From assembly GCA_913061075.1 (NCBI GenBank), contig CAJXSK010000003.1:175967-239966 (forward strand): DNA of 64,000 nucleotides. The letters are read 5' to 3'. The notes beneath the pieces were generated by a model. It had not been told where the DNA came from. It worked only from the letters and a program-made list of their open reading frames with translations, and ran no database searches. Positions 1 to 9,020 of this stretch are shown here, piece by piece. Positions within the stretch are counted from its first letter, which is position 1. Each line of letters begins with the position of its first letter. The translations under genes and the position numbers were made by a program. Source of the DNA: an uncultured Piscirickettsiaceae bacterium. Lineage in GTDB: Bacteria > Pseudomonadota > Gammaproteobacteria > Methylococcales > Cycloclasticaceae.

Positions 1-2
1 GT

Positions 3-1190
3 TGGTCATGCAGTTATCATCAATACCTAGAGCGAAAAGCCGCAGCGTTAGAGTCGGAAGCAAAAACAAACGCTGAGTTTGATAAAAAACTAGCCCGTGA
101 AGAAGTGTGGATTCGTCAAGGTATAAAAGCAAGAAGAACGCGTAATGAAGGCCGTGTAAGAACGCTAAAGAAACTTCGAACAGAGCGGGCAGATCGAAGA
201 AACTTAGCAGGCCCTGCCAAGCTAGAAGTAGATAAAGGTGAACGTTCAGGTAAGCAAGTTATTGAAGCAAAAAATGTTTCCATTGCATACGCTGGTAAAC
301 GTATGGTCCATGATTTTTCATGCCGCCTTATGCGCGGTGATAGAGTTGGGCTGGTTGGGCCAAACGGCATTGGTAAAAGTACCTTAATAAAAGCCTTATT
401 ACAGGAAATTGAGCTTGATTCGGGTGATGTTAAACACGGTACAAAATTAAAAGTCGCCTACTTTGATCAGCACCGCGATGTGCTTGATTTAGAAAAGACA
501 GTTATCGACTTGGTGTCTGATGGAAAAGAAACCATCACAATCAACGGCCGAGACAGGCATATCATTAGTTACTTAGGTGACTTTTTGTTTGCACCTGAAC
601 GGGCGCGTTCTCCAGCAAAAGTTCTATCTGGCGGTGAGCGTAATCGCATTATGCTGGCAAAATTATTTAGCCAACCGGCTAACTTTATCGTCATGGATGA
701 ACCCACCAATGACTTGGATATTGAAACGCTCGAATTGCTAGAAGAGTTGTTGATGGAATACGAAGGTACGTTGTTACTAGTTAGTCACGATAGAAAGTTT
801 TTAGAAAACGTAGTGACCAATTTCTGGTTCTTTGAAGGTGATGGTCAAATCACTGATTATGTGGGTGAGTTACCTAACTGGGCAAGCGTTATAAAAGCGA
901 AAGAGAAGGTTGAAAAAGGCGAAAAAGTGACGTTATCTGCAGAGCCCACACAACAGCCGTCAAAAAAAGCAAAACTAAGTTATAAATTACAGCAAGAATT
1001 AGATGCCTTACCAAAGCAAATTGATGAATTGGAACAAGCACTAGAAGCATTGCAAAAACTAACTAGCACCACAGAGTTTCACAAAGGTGAGCGGGAAGCC
1101 ATTCAGCAGAAAATGGATGAGATGGCTGAAGTGGATACCCAATTACAAGGCAAGTATCAACGTTGGGATGAGCTAGAGTCGATGGTTTAA
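3..1190 (+). CDS. uup: ABC-F ATPase Uup, C-terminal part (5' end outside window)
   Basis: This is the second half of an ABC-F family ATPase, a soluble protein with two ABC domains and no membrane part, acting on ribosomes or branched DNA. The frame is already open at the window edge, and the stretch VWIRQGIKARRTRNEGR is the Uup linker, so the real start lies upstream. The visible part holds the linker, the second ABC domain (Walker A GPNGIGKS, signature LSGGERNR, Walker B FIVMDEPTNDLD, switch His in LLVSHDRKF) and the C-terminal Lys/Glu-rich coiled coil typical of Uup. The first four or five residues match the family poorly, which may reflect low-quality sequence at a contig end. Identity is secure; the length cannot be judged. 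Confidence 0.95.
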   Translation, partial: WSCSYHQYLERKAAALESEAKTNAEFDKKLAREEVWIRQGIKARRTRNEGRVRTLKKLRTERADRRNLAGPAKLEVDKGERSGKQVIEAKNVSIAYAGKRMVHDFSCRLMRGDRVGLVGPNGIGKSTLIKALLQEIELDSGDVKHGTKLKVAYFDQHRDVLDLEKTVIDLVSDGKETITINGRDRHIISYLGDFLFAPERARSPAKVLSGGERNRIMLAKLFSQPANFIVMDEPTNDLDIETLELLEELLMEYEGTLLLVSHDRKFLENVVTNFWFFEGDGQITDYVGELPNWASVIKAKEKVEKGEKVTLSAEPTQQPSKKAKLSYKLQQELDALPKQIDELEQALEALQKLTSTTEFHKGEREAIQQKMDEMAEVDTQLQGKYQRWDELESMV

Positions 1191-1215
1191 TTAGTTAAAA
1201 GTCTAGAAAATTTGT

Positions 1216-1224
1216 TGGTATAAT
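1216..1224 (+). promoter_or_regulatory. Extended -10 promoter for tRNA-Ser
   Basis: TG-G-TATAAT is a perfect extended -10 element about 40 bases before the tRNA-Ser gene and after the uup stop. No good -35 is visible, which is usual for extended -10 promoters. Assignment to the tRNA is inferred from position. Confidence 0.55.
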
Positions 1225-1264
1225 TCACCACCCAAAACGTGGGTCATAACGTTTTTTTAAATAC

Positions 1265-1352
1265 GGAGAGATGTCAGAGTGGTCGAATGAGCACGCCTGG
1301 AAAGCGTGTGTACCGCAAGGTACCGAGGGTTCGAATCCCTCTCTCTCCGCCA
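1265..1352 (+). tRNA. tRNA-Ser (anticodon GGA)
   Basis: The cloverleaf can be folded by eye. The acceptor stem GGAGAGA pairs with TCTCTCC, followed by discriminator G and an encoded CCA. The anticodon stem CACGC/GCGTG encloses loop CTGGAAA with anticodon GGA at 1299-1301, which reads UCC/UCU serine codons. The long variable arm (about 1309-1325) is the class II feature expected for tRNA-Ser, and the T loop is GGTTCGAATCC. Confidence 0.97.
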
Positions 1353-1453
1353 TTTCGAGCTTTGTCCCGCAAGTTTTTTTGCCCAATTGTGCTTAATCTA
1401 ACCACGGTGTAGTGATACACTTCACGTTTTATAGTGTCGGTTTAAAGGACGTC

Positions 1454-2200
1454 ATGGCAGGTCATAGTAAGTGGGCAAATATACGTTTTCGAAAAGGCGC
1501 GCAAGATGCTAAACGAGGTAAGCTTTTTACAAAGTTGATTCGTGAAATCACAGTAGCCACAAAAGCCGGTGGGGCAGACCCTGACAACAACCCACGTTTA
1601 CGCTCAGCGGTTGATAAAGGCTTGTCGAACAATATGAAGCGCGACACGATTGAAACGGCCATTAAAAAAGGCAGTGGCACGACAGATTCGGATAATTTTG
1701 ATGAGATTCGATATGAAGGTTATGGGCCAGCGGGCACCGCAGTGATGGTGGATTGTTTAACCGATAATAAAAACAGAACCGTAGCGGAAGTACGCCATGC
1801 CTTTAATAAGAGCGGCGGCAATTTAGGTACCAGTGGTTCGGTTGATTACATGTTCCAAAAATTGGGTGTTATTAACTTCTCAAATGAGCATGATGAAGAT
1901 GCGTTAATGGAAGCGGCGTTAGACGCGGGTGCTGAAGACATGATAACGCATGAAGATGGTACGTTTGAAGTGTTAACACAGCCAGACGACTTTATGCGTG
2001 TTCGTGATGCGGTATCAGGAGCTGGTTACGCGCATGAGCACGCGGAAGTAACGATGCGAGCCGACAATTTGTCGCCAGTAACTGTAAAAGATGCTGAAAA
2101 AATATTACATTTACTCGATGTGTTGGAAGACTTAGATGATGTGCAAAATGTATATTCCAATGCGGACTTCCCTGATGAAGCAATGAGCGAGGCAGAGTAA
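1454..2200 (+). CDS. yebC: YebC/PmpR family protein
   Basis: A 248-residue member of the YebC/TACO1 family, described both as a transcriptional regulator and as a translation factor that helps ribosomes through difficult motifs. The start is the ATG of [14 protein letters not shown], the invariant family N-terminus, preceded by AAAGGAC. A GTG 42 bases upstream keeps the frame open but adds residues foreign to the family. The protein shows the typical three-domain length and an acidic C-terminus. It sits 7 bases before ruvC, the standard gammaproteobacterial yebC-ruvCAB arrangement, and is probably co-transcribed with it. Confidence 0.96.
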   Translation: MAGHSKWANIRFRKGAQDAKRGKLFTKLIREITVATKAGGADPDNNPRLRSAVDKGLSNNMKRDTIETAIKKGSGTTDSDNFDEIRYEGYGPAGTAVMVDCLTDNKNRTVAEVRHAFNKSGGNLGTSGSVDYMFQKLGVINFSNEHDEDALMEAALDAGAEDMITHEDGTFEVLTQPDDFMRVRDAVSGAGYAHEHAEVTMRADNLSPVTVKDAEKILHLLDVLEDLDDVQNVYSNADFPDEAMSEAE

Positions 2201-2207
2201 CCCGTTT

Positions 2208-2702
2208 ATGCGTATTCTTGGAATAGATCCGGGCTCAAGAGTAACAGGATATGGCGTTATTGAGGTCACAGGGCGTGAAGCAAAGTATGTGGACAGTGGT
2301 TGCATAAGAACAGGCGGAGGTGACCTGCCAGACCGGTTGAAAAAAATATACCTTGGGACGCGAGAAATAGTCCAACATTACAAACCACAAGAAATGGCCG
2401 TTGAACAGGTATTTATGGGCAAGAACGCCAGCTCAGCATTAATACTGGGTCAAGCTAGGGCGTCAGCAATTTGTGCAGTGTTTGACGATGATGTGATTGT
2501 TTATGAATATGCTGCCAGACAAATAAAACAAGCACTGGTGGGTAAAGGCAGTGCAGATAAAACACAGGTGCAACACATGGTTAAAATTTTATTGAAATTG
2601 CAAGGCAACCCGCAAATGGACGCGAGTGATGCATTAGCTGTGGCGCTGTGTCATATGCATACCGATCAAACGTCTAAAGCAACGCTAAGGGGTTTAGCGT
2701 GA
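2208..2702 (+). CDS. ruvC: Holliday junction resolvase RuvC
   Basis: The endonuclease that cuts Holliday junctions during recombination and repair, acting as a dimer on the RuvAB-bound junction. At 164 residues it has normal length. The four catalytic acidic residues are in place: D7 (GIDPGS), E66 (AVEQVF), D138 and D141 (MDASDALA). The gene ends inside the GTG start of ruvA (four-base overlap), indicating translational coupling in the yebC-ruvCAB operon. Confidence 0.97.
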   Translation: MRILGIDPGSRVTGYGVIEVTGREAKYVDSGCIRTGGGDLPDRLKKIYLGTREIVQHYKPQEMAVEQVFMGKNASSALILGQARASAICAVFDDDVIVYEYAARQIKQALVGKGSADKTQVQHMVKILLKLQGNPQMDASDALAVALCHMHTDQTSKATLRGLA

Positions 2703-3298
2703 TTGGTTTTTTGCGTGGTACGGTTCACGAGAAAAAAGCACCCCATGTGGTTATTGAAGTTCAAGGTGTGGGCTATGACGTTGAAACGCCTATGTCCAGC
2801 TTCTTTAGCTTGCCTGCAGCGGGCGAAGCGGTTTTATTGCGAACACACCTGGTTGTTCGAGAAGATGCACATATTTTATATGGTTTTGTAACAGAGCAAG
2901 AGCGCGCTTTATTTCGTAGCTTAATTAAGGTTAATGGCGTGGGGCCTAAAGTGGCGCTCGGCATATTATCTGGTGTGAGTGTTGATGACTTTTGTCTGTG
3001 TGTGAGTGATAACAACGTAAACGCACTGGTTCGATTGCCCGGTATAGGAAAAAAGACGGCGGAGCGTCTCATCATTGAAATGCGAGATCGTTTGCCAGAA
3101 CACGTGATTGGGGCTGCATCGTTACCCGTCGGTACTGTTTCTCGGCCAATTTCAGCGATAGAGGAAGCAATTAGTGCATTAGTGGCGTTAGGTTATAAGC
3201 CTCAAGATGCTGAAAAAAGAGCAAAAGCCGTGGCTGAAGATGATGCAAGTAGCGCACAAATCATTCGTTCTGCTTTACAATCGGCCGGAACGAAATAA
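2699..3298 (+). CDS. ruvA: Holliday junction DNA helicase subunit RuvA
   Basis: The junction-binding tetramer that loads RuvB rings for branch migration. The product is 199 residues and starts with GTG overlapping the ruvC stop. [12 protein letters not shown] is the usual N-terminus of the OB-fold domain. The two helix-hairpin-helix elements are visible around [19 protein letters not shown] and [19 protein letters not shown]. The C-terminal UBA-like domain that contacts RuvB includes [16 protein letters not shown]. It lies 11 bases before ruvB. Confidence 0.97.
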   Translation: MIGFLRGTVHEKKAPHVVIEVQGVGYDVETPMSSFFSLPAAGEAVLLRTHLVVREDAHILYGFVTEQERALFRSLIKVNGVGPKVALGILSGVSVDDFCLCVSDNNVNALVRLPGIGKKTAERLIIEMRDRLPEHVIGAASLPVGTVSRPISAIEEAISALVALGYKPQDAEKRAKAVAEDDASSAQIIRSALQSAGTK

Positions 3299-3309
3299 AT
3301 AAGTAAGCC

Positions 3310-4365
3310 ATGATAGAAAGCGACCGACTAATTAGTTCTGACAATTTGCTAGATGACGAGGCGATAGATCGAGCCATTCGCCCAAAAACACTAGAAGACT
3401 ATATTGGCCAGCCTGCGATACGTGAACAGATGGAGATTTTTATATCTGCCGCAAAATCACGTTCAGAATCGTTAGATCATGTACTGATTTTTGGCCCGCC
3501 AGGTCTCGGTAAAACAACGCTGTCGCATATTATCGCCAATGAGATGGGTGTTAATCTGCGGCAAACATCAGGCCCCGTATTGGAAAAAGCGGGTGACTTG
3601 GCTGCGCTATTAACGAACCTTGAAGAAGGCGATGTGTTGTTTATCGATGAGATTCATCGACTAAGTCCAGTGGTGGAAGAGATACTTTACCCTGCAATGG
3701 AAGACTTTCAGCTGGATATTATGATTGGTGAGGGCCCCGCAGCCCGTTCAATTAAATTAGATTTACCACAATTTACCTTAGTAGGCGCCACAACCAGGGC
3801 AGGCTTGTTAACGTCACCTTTACGTGATCGGTTCGGTATTACCCAGCGGTTGGAGTTTTATAACGATCAAGATTTGACCCATATTGTTAAACGATCAATG
3901 GGGATCCTTGCGTTAGAGTTTGATGATGGGGGCGCTAAAGAGATTGCTGTTAGATCACGCGGCACGCCTAGAATAGCCAATCGATTATTAAGGCGAGTGA
4001 GAGATTATGCCGACGTTAAAGGTGATGGCATTATTACGACAGACATTGCAAATAAAGCATTAACAATGCTTGAGGTTGATAAAAGTGGTTTTGATAAATT
4101 AGATAGACGGTTGTTAAAAACGTTAGTGGAAACATTTGATGGTGGCCCAGTAGGTGTGGATAGCTTGGCGGCGGCCCTTAGTGAGGAGCGAGGCACCGTT
4201 GAAGACGTGCTTGAGCCATATCTCATTCAGCAAGGCTACATTATAAGAACACCGCGTGGACGGATGGCAACGAGACATGCTTACCAACATTTGGGGCTAA
4301 AAAAGCCTTCAGATGATAGTGATTCTGACAGCGGTGATTATTTTTCAGAAGATGGACAAGGGTGA
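3310..4365 (+). CDS. ruvB: Holliday junction DNA helicase motor RuvB
   Basis: The AAA+ motor that drives branch migration as a hexamer on each side of the RuvA-bound junction. The 351-residue protein has Walker A GPPGLGKT at residues 62-69, Walker B with DEIH at 113-116, the sensor stretch VGATTRAG, arginine finger region LRDRFG, and a C-terminal winged helix ending near [17 protein letters not shown]. The last ~20 residues are a Ser/Asp-rich tail. It closes the yebC-ruvCAB operon and is followed by a gene-free gap. Confidence 0.97.
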   Translation: MIESDRLISSDNLLDDEAIDRAIRPKTLEDYIGQPAIREQMEIFISAAKSRSESLDHVLIFGPPGLGKTTLSHIIANEMGVNLRQTSGPVLEKAGDLAALLTNLEEGDVLFIDEIHRLSPVVEEILYPAMEDFQLDIMIGEGPAARSIKLDLPQFTLVGATTRAGLLTSPLRDRFGITQRLEFYNDQDLTHIVKRSMGILALEFDDGGAKEIAVRSRGTPRIANRLLRRVRDYADVKGDGIITTDIANKALTMLEVDKSGFDKLDRRLLKTLVETFDGGPVGVDSLAAALSEERGTVEDVLEPYLIQQGYIIRTPRGRMATRHAYQHLGLKKPSDDSDSDSGDYFSEDGQG

Positions 4366-4454
4366 AAGATATAACTCACCATGACGACACTTGCACTGAA
4401 TTCGACGCTGTATAGCACCTCGATTGGTAAGTCCACTAATAGGGTGGTCTAACA

Positions 4455-4472
4455 ACTCTATTGTTTTTCTAT
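4455..4472 (+). repeat. 18-bp direct repeat, copy 1
   Basis: ACTCTATTGTTTTTCTAT, exact match to 4694-4711. The two copies bracket 221 bases of the ruvB-ybgC gap. The flanking bases differ on both sides, so the match is exactly 18 bp. Confidence 0.85.
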
Positions 4473-4693
4473 TGATTATGAGAGAGATCTGTAACAGCTA
4501 GAAAGGTGGTGGATTTATTTTTAATAGAAAGATGAATTGTAAATTCCCTATAGTCATTTTGTAACCATATTTTATTACCTTTTCGTGTTGCTCGAAACGA
4601 CAGAAAAGAGAAGCTGAAGGACAAAGTGTCGCCTATTTAAGACAGTTGTTTAGTTTGTCGGAAGCTGTCAGAATCTCCCCTGTTTATTGCTTC

Positions 4694-4711
4694 ACTCTAT
4701 TGTTTTTCTAT
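4694..4711 (+). repeat. 18-bp direct repeat, copy 2
   Basis: Second exact copy of ACTCTATTGTTTTTCTAT, ending 24 bases before the ybgC start codon. It could be a regulatory site or the scar of a small insertion or duplication; nothing in the sequence decides this. Confidence 0.85.
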
Positions 4712-4735
4712 CGGACTAATTTAAAAAAACTGTAA

Positions 4736-5149
4736 ATGATTTATAATAAAGAACATTATTTTTCAGTGCGTATATATTATGAAGACACGGATATGCAAGG
4801 CATTGTGTACTACGCCAATTATTTGAAATACTTTGAGCGTGCACGAACGGAATTTCTACGGGAAAAAGGGTTTGAGCAAGATGAACTTATCGAAGAGCAG
4901 CGTGTGGCATTTGCCGTTAGAGCAGTGCAAGTAGATTATTTAAAGCCGGCGGCATTTAATGATGAATTAATTGTCACCACAAACATAGCAAAATTAAAAC
5001 GCGCATCACTAATATTTCATCAAACCATCGTACGTCAATCCCCAATTCGTGAAATAATAAACACAGCTGTTATTAAGGTCGCTTGCCTTGATGCAAACAC
5101 GATGAAAGTAAAAGCAATTCCAACAGCAATGATCGAGAAATTATCATGA
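4736..5149 (+). CDS. ybgC: Acyl-CoA thioesterase YbgC, Tol-Pal associated
   Basis: A hotdog-fold acyl-CoA thioesterase encoded at the head of the tol-pal operon. The 137-residue product carries the family signature YYEDTDMQGIVYYANYLKYFERARTEFL, including the catalytic Asp in EDTD. The start codon has only a weak ribosome-binding site, but no upstream alternative exists before the family N-terminus. The stop overlaps the tolQ start by four bases (ATGA), so the two are translationally coupled. Confidence 0.94.
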   Translation: MIYNKEHYFSVRIYYEDTDMQGIVYYANYLKYFERARTEFLREKGFEQDELIEEQRVAFAVRAVQVDYLKPAAFNDELIVTTNIAKLKRASLIFHQTIVRQSPIREIINTAVIKVACLDANTMKVKAIPTAMIEKLS

Positions 5150-5832
5150 CGACAGACTTATCCATTGTCCACCTAGTTATGCAGGCGGGGCCCATCGTAA
5201 AACTTGTGATGTTAATGTTGGCGATAGCATCCGTTATTTCATGGACGTTTATTTTTGCTAAATATAAGGAATTTAAAACGGCTATCAACGTGACCAATAC
5301 GTTCGAAAAACGTTTTTGGTCTGGTATTGACCTAAATGAATTATACCGCCAGGTCGCTTCAGATCATTACGATAAAAGTGGAGTCGAGGAGGTTTTTTAT
5401 GTCGGCTTCCAAGAATATAAACGCCTCAATACGCAAACGGGTATGGAGCCAATGCACGTGGTTGAAGGTGCAAGGCGCGCCATGCAAGCGCAATTTAACA
5501 GAGAAATGGATGAACTGGACAACCACTTGCCATTTTTAGCGACCGTCGGTTCAACCAGCCCGTATGTGGGCTTATTTGGAACAGTATGGGGGATTATGAG
5601 TTCTTTCCAAGCACTGGCCAACATGAAACAAGCCACCTTGGCATTAGTTGCTCCCGGTATTTCAGAAGCCTTAGTTGCAACCGCTATGGGCTTGTTAGCA
5701 GCGATTCCTGCCGTGGTGGCGTATAACCGTTTTTCAACCAATGCGGACAGATTAGCAACGCGATACGAAACGTTTATGGACGACTTTACGACCGTGTTGC
5801 AACGTCAAGCACACGTTAAGCTAAAGAAATAG
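5146..5832 (+). CDS. tolQ: Tol-Pal system proton channel subunit TolQ
   Basis: Inner-membrane subunit of the proton-driven TolQRA motor that keeps the outer membrane invaginated with the septum during division. The 228-residue protein belongs to the MotA/TolQ/ExbB family. One membrane segment lies near residues 15-40 and two more in the conserved C-terminal region containing PYVGLFGTVWGIMSSF and ISEALVATAMGLLAAIPAVVAYN. It starts with ATGA overlapping ybgC and is followed three bases later by tolR. Confidence 0.97.
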   Translation: MTTDLSIVHLVMQAGPIVKLVMLMLAIASVISWTFIFAKYKEFKTAINVTNTFEKRFWSGIDLNELYRQVASDHYDKSGVEEVFYVGFQEYKRLNTQTGMEPMHVVEGARRAMQAQFNREMDELDNHLPFLATVGSTSPYVGLFGTVWGIMSSFQALANMKQATLALVAPGISEALVATAMGLLAAIPAVVAYNRFSTNADRLATRYETFMDDFTTVLQRQAHVKLKK

Positions 5833-5835
5833 GTT

Positions 5836-6255
5836 ATGGCGCGTCACTCAAAACGTAAACCAATGGCCGAGATTAACGTCGTGCCTTATATCGACGTCAT
5901 GTTGGTTCTGCTGATTATATTTATGATTACAGCGCCGCTAATACAACAAGGTGTTGACATTGATTTGCCTCAAGCCAATGCAGAAACATTGCCCGATGAA
6001 GCAGACGACCCATTAGTAGTTACCGTCGACGCACAAGGACAGTATTTTTTAGATATTGGCGACAACACAAACAACCCTATTTCAACGGAAGAAATGCAAA
6101 TAAAAGTAGCAGCAGTTTTGCGTAATAAACCAAAAACGCCGGTGATGATACGCGGCGATAAAAGCGTGCCGTATGGTGATGTGGTGAACGCAATGACATC
6201 ACTACAAGGTGCGGGCGTGCCCAGTGTTGGCTTAATGACAGACCCAGCTAACTAA
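5836..6255 (+). CDS. tolR: Tol-Pal system protein TolR
   Basis: The ExbD/TolR partner of TolQ, with a short cytoplasmic N-terminus, one membrane helix and a periplasmic domain. In MAEINVVPYIDVMLVLLIIFMITAP the Asp of YIDVMLVLL is the protonatable residue of the channel. At 139 residues it is of normal size. The periplasmic domain ends with the conserved VPYGDVVNAMTSLQGAGVPSVGL pattern. Confidence 0.96.
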   Translation: MARHSKRKPMAEINVVPYIDVMLVLLIIFMITAPLIQQGVDIDLPQANAETLPDEADDPLVVTVDAQGQYFLDIGDNTNNPISTEEMQIKVAAVLRNKPKTPVMIRGDKSVPYGDVVNAMTSLQGAGVPSVGLMTDPAN

Positions 6256-6259
6256 CAGT

Positions 6260-7123
6260 ATGGCGAGCTTATTTAAAAAACACCCAGTTGCAGTTATCTT
6301 GTCCGTATTGTTTCATGCGGGGTTAATTGCATTTTTCATCTTTGGTTTTGAGTTGTTTGACGAACCAGTTGAGTCAAAACCACCGGTCAACATCGTAAAA
6401 GCCACCGTTATTGACGATTCTAAAGTTAGGGCAGAAGCTAACAAGCTTAAAGAATTAGAAAAGAAAAAAAAGCGTGACGAACAAAAGCGCCTTGAAAAGC
6501 TAAAGAATGATCGACTAAAAGAAGAAAAAAAACTTGATGAGCTGAAAAAACAGCAGTTAGATCAATCAAAGAAAATTAAAGATCAAAAAGTCGCAGAAGC
6601 AGCCCGTTTAGCTAAGTTAAAAAAACAACAAGCAGAGCAAGCAAAAAAGAAAGCCGCGGATGACAAACAGAAAAAAGCTGAGTTAGCCAAAAAGAAAGCA
6701 TTAGATAAAAAGAAGAAAGCACAAGCGGCCAAACAAAAAAAAGCAAATGAGGCTAAAAAAAGAGCAGTACGAGAGCAGGCGGATGCATTAGAGGCGATGC
6801 GTGCAGCGGCTCATGAAGAAGAACAAGAACGCTTAGCCCAAAAAGCGATTGCCAGTTACAGTGATATTATTCGCCAGAAAGTTGAAAGAAATTGGATACA
6901 ACCTTCGGGTAATATTTCGGGATTGTCTTGTGTTGTGCGAGTGCAGTTAATCCCCGGTGGTGATGTTGCCAATGCGCAAGTAATAAAAGGTAGTGGTAAT
7001 GCGTTGTTTGACCGGTCTGTTGAATTGGCTACTCGAAAAGCCTCACCTTTGCCAATTCCTAACGACCCAACGATGTTTAACCAATTTAGAAATTTAGAGT
7101 TTTACTTTAAACCAGGAGAGTAA
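6260..7123 (+). CDS. tolA: Tol-Pal system protein TolA
   Basis: The periplasm-spanning arm linking TolQR to TolB and Pal. At 287 residues it has an N-terminal membrane anchor (about residues 10-30, following KKHPVAVILSVLFHAG), a long Lys/Ala/Glu-rich helical domain II (about 55-195), and a compact C-terminal domain III (IIRQKVERNWIQPSG ... SCVVRVQLIPGGDV ... FDRSVELATRKASPLPIPND). The A-rich runs in domain II are coding and should not be read as frameshift signals. Confidence 0.95.
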   Translation: MASLFKKHPVAVILSVLFHAGLIAFFIFGFELFDEPVESKPPVNIVKATVIDDSKVRAEANKLKELEKKKKRDEQKRLEKLKNDRLKEEKKLDELKKQQLDQSKKIKDQKVAEAARLAKLKKQQAEQAKKKAADDKQKKAELAKKKALDKKKKAQAAKQKKANEAKKRAVREQADALEAMRAAAHEEEQERLAQKAIASYSDIIRQKVERNWIQPSGNISGLSCVVRVQLIPGGDVANAQVIKGSGNALFDRSVELATRKASPLPIPNDPTMFNQFRNLEFYFKPGE

Positions 7124-7130
7124 GCTGACT

Positions 7131-8432
7131 ATGAAACACATTCTCAACAAACTATCATTATTGTTGGTTTTTATTGCACTGCCAGCAATGTCGGCATTAA
7201 AAATTGAAATCACTCAAGGGGTATCTAGCGCGCAACCCATTGCCGTTGTGCCGTTTGCATCGGATCCTATTGTAGGCGTATTACCTGTTGATATAGCCCA
7301 AGTGGTTAGTGATGACTTAACGCGAAGTGGTCGATTTAAAGTATTGCCCCGTGCAGATATGTTGAGCCGCCCCTCATCAGCAGATCAAGTTACTTTTAGA
7401 AACTGGCAAGCACTAGGCCAAGATAACTTAGTTATTGGTAAAATAACCCAAGGCGTTAATGGTTTGCTCAACGTACAGTTCCAATTATTTGACGTGTATA
7501 AGGGTGAACAATTAACGGGATTTAGCATACCAGCAAGGCCAAGTGACCTTCGTGGCGTTGCGCATAGAATAAGTGATTTGATATATGAAAAATTAACGGG
7601 GCAAAAAGGTGCTTTTAGTACCCGCATAGCATACGTTACTTCACAGGCTGGCTCTTCAGGTAAGCCTGAATATAAAATTCAAGTAGCCGATGCAGACGGT
7701 TTTGGCCCAAAAACAATCGTTAGTTCAACAGAGCCACTCATGTCACCAGCATGGTCTCCACGTGGAGATAAGTTGTCTTACGTGTCGTTTGAAGGAACTC
7801 GTTCGGCCATCTATTCGCAAACGTTATCAACAGGTACGCGCGAAAAGTTAAAATCATTCAAAGGAATTAATGGCGCACCTGCCTGGTCGCCTGACGGAAC
7901 GCAGCTCGCGTTGACACTGTCTAAAGATGGTAGCGCAGACATTTATATATATAACGTCATTACGCGTTCATTTCGTCGATTAACTAAAAGTTATGCAATA
8001 GATACCGAGCCAGCTTGGTCGCCAGATGGGCGTCAGCTTATCTTTACGTCAGATAGAGGCGGTAAGCCACAGCTATACCGTATATCCATCAATGGTGGGC
8101 GTGCGGCTAGGGTAACGTTTGAAGGCGACTATAATGCCAGAGGGCGTTATTCACCAGATGGTAAAAGCGTTGTGATGGTGCAGCGTGTTAACAGGCAGTA
8201 TAAAATTGCTATGTTAGATCTTAAAACAGGGTTTACTCGAATTTTAACAAAAGGAAACCTTGATGAATCTCCCAGTTTTGCGCCAAATGGCAGTATGATT
8301 TTATATTCTACTAAAGATGGCTTGAAATCTATACTGGCTGCGGTATCATCTGACGGGCAAGTTCACCAAAAGTTTCGTCTCCAAGGCGGCGAAGTTAGAG
8401 AACCGGCGTGGTCACCTTTCAAAACTGAATGA
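7131..8432 (+). CDS. tolB: Tol-Pal system beta-propeller protein TolB
   Basis: Soluble periplasmic protein that binds Pal and TolA. The 433-residue precursor has a signal peptide (MKHILNKLSLLLVFIALPAMSA), an N-terminal domain, and a C-terminal six-bladed propeller. The blade repeats are recognisable as PAWSPDG, PAWSPRG, RYSPDGKS and FAPNGS at regular spacing. It lies seven bases after tolA and 60 bases before pal. Confidence 0.97.
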   Translation: MKHILNKLSLLLVFIALPAMSALKIEITQGVSSAQPIAVVPFASDPIVGVLPVDIAQVVSDDLTRSGRFKVLPRADMLSRPSSADQVTFRNWQALGQDNLVIGKITQGVNGLLNVQFQLFDVYKGEQLTGFSIPARPSDLRGVAHRISDLIYEKLTGQKGAFSTRIAYVTSQAGSSGKPEYKIQVADADGFGPKTIVSSTEPLMSPAWSPRGDKLSYVSFEGTRSAIYSQTLSTGTREKLKSFKGINGAPAWSPDGTQLALTLSKDGSADIYIYNVITRSFRRLTKSYAIDTEPAWSPDGRQLIFTSDRGGKPQLYRISINGGRAARVTFEGDYNARGRYSPDGKSVVMVQRVNRQYKIAMLDLKTGFTRILTKGNLDESPSFAPNGSMILYSTKDGLKSILAAVSSDGQVHQKFRLQGGEVREPAWSPFKTE

Positions 8433-8492
8433 TATTTATGGTCGGTTTTTTATTAAACTTATGCCCTATGGGTAATAAATTAAGGAATAAAA

Positions 8493-9020
8493 ATGAAAAT
8501 GTATAAGAATTTATTGATAAGTGTATTACTGTCAACAGCATTAGCAGGTTGTAGTATGTTTGGTGATGATGGTGCTGGTAATGGCTCAGGTTCTGACTCC
8601 AATGGAACGTCAGGTGCAAATACATCGGGTGTGGGCTCAGGTGGCACTTTCTCAGGTCACCCATTAGATGATCCCTCAAGCCCTTTATCAACAAAAGTGA
8701 TTTATTTTGAATTTGATAGCAGTGCAATCGCATCACAATACGAATCAGTTTTAGCGGCACACGGCGCTTATTTAGCGGCAAACCCTGGAACATCAGTTGT
8801 ATTAGAAGGCCATGCAGATGAGCGTGGTACGCGTGAATACAACGTTGCTTTAAGTGAGAAACGAGCAAAAAGTGTACAAAACTTAATTTCACTTCAAGGT
8901 GCTAATGGTAATCAGTCTGAAGTAGTAGGGTTTGGTGAAGAGAAGCCGGCTTCTATGGGGCACGATGACCAGTCATGGCAGTTAAATCGTCGTGTTGAGA
9001 TTGTATATCCTGCACACTAA
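8493..9020 (+). CDS. pal: Peptidoglycan-associated lipoprotein Pal
   Basis: Outer-membrane lipoprotein that binds peptidoglycan and is mobilised by the Tol motor. The 175-residue precursor has a lipobox LAGC with Cys20 as the lipidation site, a Gly/Ser-rich linker, and a C-terminal OmpA-like domain (VIYFEFDSSAI, LEGHADERGTREYNVALSEKRAKSV, NRRVEIVY). A clear ribosome-binding site (AAGGAA) precedes the ATG. The stop is immediately followed by the ATG of cpoB, with no base between. Confidence 0.97.
   Translation: MKMYKNLLISVLLSTALAGCSMFGDDGAGNGSGSDSNGTSGANTSGVGSGGTFSGHPLDDPSSPLSTKVIYFEFDSSAIASQYESVLAAHGAYLAANPGTSVVLEGHADERGTREYNVALSEKRAKSVQNLISLQGANGNQSEVVGFGEEKPASMGHDDQSWQLNRRVEIVYPAH

Larger units (their letters stand above)
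4366..4735. other. Gene-free gap between ruvB and ybgC
   Basis: A 370-base AT-rich stretch with no convincing gene. It holds an 18-bp exact direct repeat (4455-4472 and 4694-4711) and short inverted repeats, for example GACAG/CTGTC at about 4641-4669. A 23-codon open frame at 4381-4452 has no family resemblance and is not called. The promoter for ybgC-tol is expected here, but I could not find a clear -35/-10 pair. Confidence 0.6.

Noticed and set aside
4381..4452. 23-codon ORF just after ruvB
   Set aside because: Weak start context, no recognisable features and no support beyond being open.
6420..6800. A-rich runs in tolA as frameshift or slippage sites
   Set aside because: They encode the Lys-rich helical domain typical of TolA and the frame is continuous.
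8419..8892. 157-codon open frame on the minus strand opposite pal
   Set aside because: Shadow of the pal coding region, with low-complexity His/Leu-rich composition and no family features.
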